Shown piece after piece: positions 14,321 through 20,495 of a stretch of DNA of 21,326 nucleotides. Each line of letters starts with the position of its first letter. Position 1 is the first letter of the stretch. The translations under genes and the position numbers were made by a program. The stretch comes from an uncultured delta proteobacterium. Its GTDB lineage: Bacteria > Myxococcota_A > Polyangia > Polyangiales > Ga0077539. The notes beneath the pieces are model-generated. The model was not told where the DNA came from. It saw only the letters and a list, made by a program, of their open reading frames with translations, and searched no databases. The stretch lies in contig CAISKJ010001118.1 of assembly GCA_903885885.1 (NCBI GenBank), positions 1 through 21,326 of the forward strand, written 5' to 3'.

Positions 14321-15277
14321 TCAGTGCTGATCGAGGCACGTGGCGCGCCCCGCGCCGTAGCGCCGCGTGAACGACACGTACCGAAAGCACGCGCCCGGCT
14401 GCGTGGTGACGGGCCCGAAGGCGCCCTCGCGCTCGAGCTCGGTGAGGCGCGCCGTGACGCCCGCGCGGAGGTCTTGCGGCAGCCACGACGGGAGCTCATG
14501 GGTGCGCGCCCAGCGCCACGCGAGCTGTCCGATGTGAATGGTGTCGAAGCGCGCGAGCTGCGCGTTGAGCGACGGCGTCTCGAGGAGCCTCCCCGCGGCC
14601 ACGTCGGAGCGCGCGGCGTCGACGGTGTTCTCGTCGTGGCAGACCATCTGGCACTCGAGGTACGTGGTCTGGTGGCGCACGCTCTCCGAGTGGCCGTAGC
14701 GCACGCTCACGCGGCGGTCGTAGGCGAACTCGCGGCTCGGGTCTTCGTCGGCCGAGTGCGCCGAGGTGAGCACGAACTCGGGCACGCCGTGGGCCCACAT
14801 CCCCCGGTGCTCGGCGATGGCGAGGCGCTGCGCGGCGATGTACTCGGCGCGGGCGGGCTCGTCGTCGACGTTCATCGTGTGGGCGAGGCCCTTGCTCAGA
14901 TGGTCGACGGCGAGGTCGGGGCACACCCAGAGGATGCGCCCATAGCCGTCGCGGCCGAGGTCCGACGTGCAGTGCCAGCTCCCGCGGCGGGCGTTGAGCG
15001 TGGCCATCTTGGCCATGATGTACAGCTCGTAGGCGTGCCACTCGCCCCAGCGGTGCACGGGGCCGAAGCTCTCGAGGGTGTTGAAGCCCGCGAGGCGCGC
15101 GGTGGTGCCCGCGAGGGGCCCGCCCAGCACACGAAAGCTGTCACCGTCGTTGAAGAAGACAGGGGTCGGTACGCCGTTGAGCACCACGCGGGTGGTGGGC
15201 TCCTCGGCGGATCCTGGGGTTGTCCACGCGAGCGCCGCTGCGACGAGCAGGGCGCCCTGGATCGATGCTCCGCGCAT
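14321..15277 (-). CDS. Secreted staphylococcal-nuclease-like protein (SNase/thermonuclease fold)
   Basis: This is a 318-residue protein from ATG 15277, with GGAGAA about 8 bases upstream. A signal peptide (residues 1-24, ending PGSA) sends it to the periplasm or outside. Residues about 30-165 follow the SNase fold: DGDSFRV (44-50; Asp44/Asp46 at the calcium site), TARLAGFNTLES (59-70) with Arg61 and Glu69 at the catalytic Arg/Glu places, and GRDGYGRILWV with Arg114 at the second catalytic Arg. The calcium-ligand Asp of the usual 'DTPE' is Asn66 and Pro is Leu. The C-terminal 150 residues, with ECQMVCHDEN and a terminal Cys, are not recognised. It may degrade nucleic acid outside the cell, but the Asn change leaves activity uncertain. 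It is followed after 8 bases by the Cys/Asp repeat gene. Confidence 0.75.
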   Translation of the reverse strand: MRGASIQGALLVAAALAWTTPGSAEEPTTRVVLNGVPTPVFFNDGDSFRVLGGPLAGTTARLAGFNTLESFGPVHRWGEWHAYELYIMAKMATLNARRGSWHCTSDLGRDGYGRILWVCPDLAVDHLSKGLAHTMNVDDEPARAEYIAAQRLAIAEHRGMWAHGVPEFVLTSAHSADEDPSREFAYDRRVSVRYGHSESVRHQTTYLECQMVCHDENTVDAARSDVAAGRLLETPSLNAQLARFDTIHIGQLAWRWARTHELPSWLPQDLRAGVTARLTELEREGAFGPVTTQPGACFRYVSFTRRYGAGRATCLDQH

Positions 15278-15334
15278 GAGCGGTTCTCCGTTCGGGCGCA
15301 GACCTTCACACGGCCCCCCGTAGGTTCGTCAATG

Positions 15335-15350
15335 GGTTCTCGCGAGAACC
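15335..15350. promoter_or_regulatory. 16-bp perfect palindrome GGTTCTCGCGAGAACC upstream of nuclease gene
   Basis: GGTTCTCGCGAGAACC is a perfect 16-bp inverted repeat, 57 bases before the nuclease start and within the 110-base gap after the TPR gene. The half-site GGTTCTC recurs at 15282-15288, overlapping the ribosome-binding region. Its position and symmetry suggest a dimeric repressor/activator operator controlling the downstream nuclease-repeat-barrel-transporter genes. The regulator is not identified. Confidence 0.5.
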
Positions 15351-15387
15351 GTGCGACGACCCCAACCGCGCGGCGGGTCGAAGGGCG

Positions 15388-16689
15388 CTACCGACGGCGG
15401 GTGCGCACGGGCGCATCGAGCTCGCGAATGAGGCGCTGCACGGCCTCGCGGTCGACCTCGCCCACGCCGTGGAGCGACTGGTCGAGAAACTGCCGCGCGC
15501 CCGCGCGGTCGCCGTCTTCGGCCGCGGTGACCCCGCGGAGGTAGAGGGCGCGGGCCGAGTGCGGGTCGTCGGCGAGCACGCGGTCGAGGTAGGCGCGCGC
15601 GAGGGCGTTCTGGTGCGTGCGGTGGGCCAGCTCGGCGGCGCGCAGGCGCGGGGTCATGTCGCCGGGCGAGCGGTCGATGGCGGCGTCCCACGCGGTCATG
15701 GCCTCGGGCTCGCGCTGCGTGTGCTCGAGCAGGTCGGCGAGGGCGATGTGCGCGCCCGCGTCGGTGGCCACGAGCTGAATGGCCCTGCGCAGCGGCACCT
15801 CGGCCTCTTGATAGCGCCCCATCGCGACGAGGGTGCGGCCCAGCGTCGACTGCACGCCGGGCTGCGTGGGCGCGAGCTGCGCGGCCTCTTGCAGCGCGCG
15901 CAGGGCGTCGTCGTTGGCGCCCGCCGCGACCGCCGCCTCGCCGTAGAGGGCGAGGGCCTCGGGCCAGTGGGGGCGCGCGTCGACGGCGCGGCGAAGCAGG
16001 GGCGCGGCGTCGGCGGGCCGCTCGCGGCGACGGAGGAGGAAGCGCCCCGCCGCGAGGAGGGCCGTCGGGTCGTCGGGCTCGGCGGCGAGGGCCTGCGTGT
16101 AGTGCTCCTGCGCGCGATCGAGCTGCTGAAACATCTCGAAGAGCTGGCCGAGGCCGACGAGGGGCTCGGCGCGGCCGGGCATGGCCGTGGCCGCGGCGTG
16201 GTAGGCCGCCTCGGCGCCGGGGAGGTCGCTCGCGAGGCGCCGCGAGTCGGCGATCACGAGCTGCAGCATCGGGTCGTTGGGGTTGATGGCGCGGGCGGCG
16301 GTGATGGATCGCTCGGCGAGGGCGACGCGGTTCCAGATGAGGTACGCGCGGGCCATGCACACGTGCTGGTTGAGCGCGAGCGCGGGGTTGGTGCGCGACG
16401 ACGGAAACGCCATGCAGGCCGCGCGGGCGGGCTGAAACACGCCCTGGTCGAAGCGCACCCGCGCCACCTCCCACTGGGCGTCGGCGCGCAGCGCCGGCTC
16501 GCGCACGCCCTGGAGCGTGCGAACGGCCTCGTCGAAGCGACCCGCCCGACGGAGCGCGCGCCCGAGGCGCAGGGTCGAGGCGCCGTCGCGGCCCGCGGCG
16601 CGCAGGGCGGCGAGCTGCGACTCTTGCGCGCTCGCCGTGAGAGGTACGAGCGTCAACGCGGAGAAGACCAGAGCGTGGAGGGTGCGCAC
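15388..16689 (-). CDS. Secreted tetratricopeptide-repeat protein
   Basis: This is a 433-residue protein with a GTG start at 16689 and signal peptide MRTLHALVFSALTLVPLTAS (cut near residue 21). The remainder is helical TPR repeats, seen as units such as LRLGRALRRAGRFDEAVRTL, LGQLFEMFQQLDRAQEHYTQ, STLGRTLVAMGRYQEAEVPL and RALYLRGVTAAEDGDRAGAR, each with the Gly/Ala-Tyr/Leu-Ala-Pro spacing of the family. About nine or more repeats fill residues 30-410. It probably serves as a periplasmic scaffold for protein contacts. It starts 23 bases after the HAD gene. The only non-TPR parts are the signal peptide and a basic tail (RTRRR). The binding partner is unknown. Confidence 0.88.
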   Translation of the reverse strand: MRTLHALVFSALTLVPLTASAQESQLAALRAAGRDGASTLRLGRALRRAGRFDEAVRTLQGVREPALRADAQWEVARVRFDQGVFQPARAACMAFPSSRTNPALALNQHVCMARAYLIWNRVALAERSITAARAINPNDPMLQLVIADSRRLASDLPGAEAAYHAAATAMPGRAEPLVGLGQLFEMFQQLDRAQEHYTQALAAEPDDPTALLAAGRFLLRRRERPADAAPLLRRAVDARPHWPEALALYGEAAVAAGANDDALRALQEAAQLAPTQPGVQSTLGRTLVAMGRYQEAEVPLRRAIQLVATDAGAHIALADLLEHTQREPEAMTAWDAAIDRSPGDMTPRLRAAELAHRTHQNALARAYLDRVLADDPHSARALYLRGVTAAEDGDRAGARQFLDQSLHGVGEVDREAVQRLIRELDAPVRTRRR

Positions 16690-16712
16690 GGCGCGGAGGC
16701 TACCTCACACCC

Positions 16713-17468
16713 TCAACCGATGACCACCGCCCGCGGATGCCCGCGCATCGCCTCGACGAGCGCGGGCTTCGGGTGCACCAGCACCGGGAGGTGCACATCG
16801 CGGAGGAAGGTGACGTCCCACCCGCCGTCGCCGAGGCCGAGGCTCGCCGGCCACGCGCCCGCGGCCGTGAGCGCGTGCACCTTGGCCTCGAAGAGCGGCA
16901 CCGCGCCCGCGAGGGTGGGGAGCACGCGGTCCCCGTCGCGCGCGAGGCTCGCGCCGGCCACCGTGTCGTACGGAATGCCCGCGGCCGTGAGGCAGCGCGC
17001 CACCGCGTCGCCGAGGCTGCCCGACACCACGTGCACGGTGAAACCCCTTGCGCGAAGTGCGATGAGGAGCGCGCGCACCTCGGGGCGCACCGTGGGGGCC
17101 ACGCGCGCCGCCACGCCGTCGTAGAGGTCGGCGAGGTCGCGCTCCGAGCGGTCGCCCACGGCCTCGGCCTGGAGCTCACACATGGCCCCGATCTCGATGC
17201 GCCCCGCGTGGTACTCGGCCATCAGGGCGCGGGCGAGGGCGAGGTCGTCGTCGGGCACCTCCGCGAGGTACGCGCGGGCGCGGTCGCGCAGTGCGTCGCG
17301 CGCGCCTCCGCGAAAATCGCCGCGCTCGCCGAGCGCGACGAAGATCTCGTCGCCCACGTCGGTCGACCACAGGGTGCCGTCGGCGTCGGTGGCCACCGTC
17401 GCGCGGTAGCCCGCGGGCACCTCCGCGAGCGCCGCGATGAGGGCCTCGACATCGTGTGTGGGAAACAT
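16713..17468 (-). CDS. HAD-superfamily phosphatase, phosphoserine-phosphatase-like
   Basis: This is a 251-residue cytoplasmic protein from ATG 17468. All four HAD motifs are present: motif I TDADGTLW with nucleophile Asp28 and general acid/base Asp30; motif II VVSGS with Ser149; motif III Lys196 (FEAKV); and motif IV GLGDGGWD with Asp214 and Asp218. The helical cap between motifs I and II (residues about 40-120) is the C1 type of the phosphoserine phosphatase group. It should hydrolyse a small phosphomonoester; the substrate is not evident, and serine phosphate, phosphocholine or a similar small molecule are possible. Its start codon is one base after the stop of the preceding gene (TAGAATG), so translation is probably coupled. 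Confidence 0.9.
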   Translation of the reverse strand: MFPTHDVEALIAALAEVPAGYRATVATDADGTLWSTDVGDEIFVALGERGDFRGGARDALRDRARAYLAEVPDDDLALARALMAEYHAGRIEIGAMCELQAEAVGDRSERDLADLYDGVAARVAPTVRPEVRALLIALRARGFTVHVVSGSLGDAVARCLTAAGIPYDTVAGASLARDGDRVLPTLAGAVPLFEAKVHALTAAGAWPASLGLGDGGWDVTFLRDVHLPVLVHPKPALVEAMRGHPRAVVIG

Positions 17469-17469
17469 T

Positions 17470-18507
17470 CTAGAACGTCCCCGAGAGCGAGAGCGCGGCG
17501 CCCTGCGCGAGGGGTGCTGCGCCGACGTTCCATGCGTGCGAGGGCGGGGCCGAGGCGGGGCGCGTGCCCACGACCACGGGGCGCCGACGGAGCCCGTCGA
17601 TGAGCATGTACACGCCGCCGCCGAGGGCCACCGCGCCCGCCGCGACCATGATGGGCGTGACCGCGCCGATGCCGTCGCACGCGTCGTTGGCGTACGACGC
17701 CCCCGCGGCGCAGCGCGTGGTCACGGTGTGGTCCGCGGCGTTCTCCGTGGTGGTGCCGTGGGCCGCGAGGTTCGCGATGCCGAAGCCGGCGAGCACGGCG
17801 CCGCCCGCGATGAGGCCGGCGCCCACGCCGATCTCCCACGGGCGCCGCTCGTAGCGAACGTCGGGCACCATCACCACCGGCGGGGGCGTCACCGCGGGGC
17901 CCGTGACGGGGTTGGTGCCCGGCCCCGTGACAGGGCCCGTGACAGGGCCCGTGCCGGGGTTGGTGCCGGGGTTGGTGCCCGCACCCGTGGCGCGCGTCGG
18001 GGGAACGAGCGTGACGGCCGTGCGCTCATCGTCGCGGAGCCGCTGCAGGAGGCGCGTGGCGGCGATGCGCGCGACGGCGACGGCGTCGCTCCACTGCGAG
18101 ATGGCCTCGTTGCGGGGCTCGTTCATCACCACCTCGCCGCGGAGGTTGATGTACTCGATGTTGAGGTTCACACGCCCCGCGGTGCGATTCTGGTGCACGA
18201 GAATGAGGGCGCGCGCGCGCACCGGGTGGAACACCGCGCTGGCGCAGCTCGCGGCGTCGCACGACACGCCCACGGGGTTGATCTCTTGAAGACGGTTGCG
18301 CGTCTCGCTGGCGGTGAGCACATCGGGCACGTTGGCGGCGCTGAACACCTGCGCCACCGCGTCGGCGAGCTCGATGCGGTCGGCGGGCTGGAGCGAGGTC
18401 GTGGCCACCCGCGTCGTCGCCGTGTGCACCGGGAGGGGGTCGCCCAGCGCCGCGGAAGACAGGGTGAGCGCGAAGATCCCCAGCGAGGCAGCGACGGTCG
18501 AGCGCAT
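17470..18507 (-). CDS. Membrane/secreted protein with glycine-proline-threonine linker, family unknown
   Basis: This is a 345-residue protein from ATG 18507. The signal peptide (MRSTVAASLGIFALTLSSAA) ends near ALG|DP. Residues 40-160 form an alpha/beta domain with a Cys pair (GVSCDAASCAS, Cys83 and Cys88), resembling the nucleotide-free 'CxxxSCL...' domains frequent in myxobacterial proteins. Residues 174-210 are a low-complexity linker of GTNP, GTGP and VTGP units. Two hydrophobic helices follow (about 226-249 and 281-306), separated by a loop with two Cys (Cys266, Cys277), and the protein ends ALSLSGTF with a terminal Phe. The product is probably tethered in the envelope. It heads the minus-strand run of seven genes and is divergent from yceD. 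No enzyme activity can be assigned. Confidence 0.75.
   Translation of the reverse strand: MRSTVAASLGIFALTLSSAALGDPLPVHTATTRVATTSLQPADRIELADAVAQVFSAANVPDVLTASETRNRLQEINPVGVSCDAASCASAVFHPVRARALILVHQNRTAGRVNLNIEYINLRGEVVMNEPRNEAISQWSDAVAVARIAATRLLQRLRDDERTAVTLVPPTRATGAGTNPGTNPGTGPVTGPVTGPGTNPVTGPAVTPPPVVMVPDVRYERRPWEIGVGAGLIAGGAVLAGFGIANLAAHGTTTENAADHTVTTRCAAGASYANDACDGIGAVTPIMVAAGAVALGGGVYMLIDGLRRRPVVVGTRPASAPPSHAWNVGAAPLAQGAALSLSGTF
17893..17985 (-). repeat. Low-complexity 12-bp repeats encoding GTNP/VTGP linker
   Basis: The coding strand has imperfect 12-bp units for GTNP, GTGP and VTGP in tandem; GGGCCCTGTCAC-like units are nearly identical next to each other. The repeat lies between the folded domain and the two membrane helices of the encoded protein. 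Confidence 0.75.
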
Positions 18508-18592
18508 GTCGCGCCAGTGATAGACCCGCCGCCGCCGAAGCCGCAACCCTAGAACCAACGCGCCCTCGTCGCTGCTTTCAACATCGGGCTGC

Positions 18593-18621
18593 TTGACACC
18601 GGGCGGCGCCCTCCATAGTCT
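18593..18621 (+). promoter_or_regulatory. Candidate sigma-70 promoter for yceD-rpmF-fabD-fabG
   Basis: A perfect -35 box TTGACA lies at 18593-18598. The best -10 readings are CATAGT (18614-18619, 15-base spacer) or TAGTCT (18616-18621, 17-base spacer). The transcript would begin near 18628, about 40 bases ahead of yceD. The region is the divergent gap with the gene at 17470-18507. Confidence 0.5.
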
Positions 18622-18666
18622 CCGCCGCCCGCCAGGATAACGCCCGTTGTATTGCATTCGAACACG

Positions 18667-19212
18667 ATGAGCCCGCCCCCTTCAATTCGCGTCGACACCA
18701 TCCCTGAAGAGGGGCTCCCGCTGGAGCTCCCGCTCGACGACGCGTGGCTCGCGCAGGTGCTCACCGACGCGAACATGCGGGTGACCCCCGCGACGCACGG
18801 CGTCGCGCGCATTCGCCTCGACCGCGCCGACGACGACGTGATCGTCTCGGGCACGGTGAAGTCGGTGGTCACCGCCGAGTGTGTGGCGTGCCTCGACGAC
18901 GTGTCGCTCCCGGTCGAGGCCGAGTTTACGCTGGTGCTCTCGCCCGCCGCGTCGCAGAAGGCGCGCCGGCCCAACGAAGAGGTCGAGCTCACGTCCGACG
19001 AGCTCGACACCGACGTGTTCGAGAACGACACCATCGACCTGTCTCACTGGCTCCGCGAGCAGCTCATGCTGGCGGCGCCGCTGCACCCGCGACACGAGGG
19101 CGACTGCCCCCGGCCGCTGATCCCCCCGAACGTCCCTACCGTCAACGGGGGCTTGGAGCGCGAGATCGACCCGCGCCTCGCGCCCCTCATGAAGCTCGCA
19201 AAGAAAGAGTAA
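18667..19212 (+). CDS. yceD: YceD/DUF177 family protein (23S rRNA accumulation)
   Basis: This is a 181-residue protein from ATG 18667 (an in-frame TTG at 18652 is less likely). Family marks are TAECVACLDDVSLPVEAEF, with the CxxCL pair in the first half, an acidic middle (ELTSDELDTDVFENDTIDL), then LREQLMLAAPLHPRHEGDCP and the ending DPRLAPLMKLAKKE, which is the DPRL-L signature of DUF177. These proteins are needed for normal 23S rRNA accumulation in bacteria and plastids and are almost always encoded just ahead of rpmF, as here. The stop overlaps the rpmF ribosome-binding site (AAGGAG), so the two are co-translated. The Cys residues may bind zinc. Confidence 0.92.
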   Translation: MSPPPSIRVDTIPEEGLPLELPLDDAWLAQVLTDANMRVTPATHGVARIRLDRADDDVIVSGTVKSVVTAECVACLDDVSLPVEAEFTLVLSPAASQKARRPNEEVELTSDELDTDVFENDTIDLSHWLREQLMLAAPLHPRHEGDCPRPLIPPNVPTVNGGLEREIDPRLAPLMKLAKKE

Positions 19213-19220
19213 GGAGCCCC

Positions 19221-19418
19221 GTGGCCGTACCGAAGAGGCGAACCTCGCGTTCCGCGCGTGACATGCGTCGCGCCAACCATGACCGCATCAACGTCCCTAC
19301 GCTCACCCGCTGCTCGAACTGCGGCGAGGTCTCGCAGCCCCACCGCGTGTGCGGCGCCTGCGGCTTCTACGGTGAGACGCAGGTGATCGAGAAGCCCGAG
19401 CCCACCGCCTCGGAGTAA
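19221..19418 (+). CDS. rpmF: 50S ribosomal protein L32
   Basis: This is a 65-residue protein from GTG 19221 with AAGGAG at 19211-19216. The sequence starts MAVPKRRTSRSARDMRRANH, the canonical L32 beginning, followed by TLTRCSNCGEVSQPHRVCGA and CGFYG. The two CxxC pairs (residues about 32-35 and 45-48) form the zinc ribbon, so this is the zinc-binding (C+) version. It is a structural component of the large subunit near the peptidyl-transferase exit. It lies 8 bases after yceD and 111 bases before fabD. The C-terminal tail is slightly acidic. Confidence 0.97.
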   Translation: MAVPKRRTSRSARDMRRANHDRINVPTLTRCSNCGEVSQPHRVCGACGFYGETQVIEKPEPTASE

Positions 19419-19456
19419 CCTCACCGGTCGTACGTTTGCGAACGGCTCCGCGCGGC

Positions 19457-19476
19457 GAAGAGAGTTCTCTCTCTTC
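19457..19476. repeat. Perfect hairpin between rpmF and fabD
   Basis: GAAGAGAG (19457-19464), loop TTCT, CTCTCTTC (19469-19476): a perfect 8-bp stem with a 4-base loop. There is no T-run after it. It could be an attenuator, RNA-processing site or weak terminator separating ribosomal from fatty-acid genes. Confidence 0.5.
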
Positions 19477-19529
19477 TCGCGTCGGGGCCTTCGTGCATCT
19501 ACGAAATCCCATTCTCCGTAGGCTCGCAC

Positions 19530-20495
19530 ATGAAGGTCGCGATCGTTTTTCCCGGCCAGGGCGCTCAAGAGGTGGGCATGGGCCGCGCGTTGCGCGACGC
19601 CTCGCCCGAGGCCCGCGCGGTGTTCGACGCCGCCGACGGCGCCCTCCCCGACGACCCGGTGGCCCTCTCCGCGCTGTGCTTCGAGGGCCCCGCCGAGGCG
19701 CTCACCCTCACGGCCAACACGCAGCCCGCCATTCTCACGGCGAGCCTCGCCGCGCTGGCCGCGCTGCGCGCCGCGCTGCCTGATCTCGAGCCCTTCATGT
19801 ACGCGGGGCACTCGCTCGGCGAGTACTCGGCGCTCGTCGCCGTCGGGGGCCTCGAGCTCTCCGCGGCGGTGCGCGTTCTGCGCGTGCGCGGCCTCGCCAT
19901 GCAAGACGCCGTCGCCCCCGGCGTCGGGAGCATGGCGGCCGTCTTGATGCTCGACGACGCGACCGTCGCGGCCCTGTGCGACGAGGTCATGGCCGCGATG
20001 CCGGGCCGCGTGGTGCAGCCCGCCAACTACAACGCGCCCGGGCAGGTGGTGGTGGCCGGTCACGCCGACGCCGTGGCGCGCGTGAGCGAGCTCGCCGACG
20101 AGCGCCGCGGCAAGGCCATGGCCCTCAAGGTGAGCGCGCCCTTCCACTGCGACCTCATGCGGCCCGCGGCCGCCACGCTGCGCGCGGCCCTCGACGGCGT
20201 GCCCGTCGGGCCCTTCGCGGCGCCCGTGGTGGCCAACGTCGACGCGGCCCCGTACAGCGACCCCACACGCACGCAAGACCTCCTGGTGCGCCAGGTGGCA
20301 GGCGCCGTGCGCTGGGCCGACAGCGTGCGGGCCATGGTGGCGGCGGGCGTCGATGGGTTCGTCGAGGTGGGCCCGGGGCGCGTGCTCTCGGGGCTCATCA
20401 AGCGCATTCACAAGGGCGCCGCGCTCTACAGCGTGAGCGACCCCGCGAGCCTCGCGGCCACCGTCGAGGGGCTCCGCGCGAAGGGGGCGGTGTGA
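19530..20495 (+). CDS. fabD: Malonyl-CoA:ACP transacylase
   Basis: This is a 321-residue cytoplasmic enzyme from ATG 19530. It transfers malonyl from CoA to acyl carrier protein in type II fatty acid synthesis. The active-site features are all present: FPGQGAQ (7-13), the oxyanion Gln in this loop, the nucleophile in GHSLGEYSAL (Ser95), Arg120 in VRVRGLAMQ that binds the malonyl carboxylate, and catalytic His206 in VSAPFHCDLM. The ending VEVGPGRVLSGLIKRI is also standard. Its length is normal. fabG follows with a one-base overlap (TGATG), so they form an operon. plsX and fabH, which often lie between rpmF and fabD, are not present. Confidence 0.97.
   Translation: MKVAIVFPGQGAQEVGMGRALRDASPEARAVFDAADGALPDDPVALSALCFEGPAEALTLTANTQPAILTASLAALAALRAALPDLEPFMYAGHSLGEYSALVAVGGLELSAAVRVLRVRGLAMQDAVAPGVGSMAAVLMLDDATVAALCDEVMAAMPGRVVQPANYNAPGQVVVAGHADAVARVSELADERRGKAMALKVSAPFHCDLMRPAAATLRAALDGVPVGPFAAPVVANVDAAPYSDPTRTQDLLVRQVAGAVRWADSVRAMVAAGVDGFVEVGPGRVLSGLIKRIHKGAALYSVSDPASLAATVEGLRAKGAV

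Noticed and set aside
15335..15350. Palindrome as a LexA box of the Geobacter type
   Set aside because: The spacing between conserved bases does not fit the published GGTTN2CN4GN3ACC pattern, so no SOS link is claimed.
15469..17124. Plus-strand open frame opposite the TPR and HAD genes
   Set aside because: It is a Gly/Arg/Val-rich shadow; the minus strand carries TPR repeats and complete HAD motifs.
19044..20411. Minus-strand frame opposite rpmF and fabD
   Set aside because: It has a His/Arg/Gly-rich shadow composition; fabD on the plus strand has all catalytic residues.
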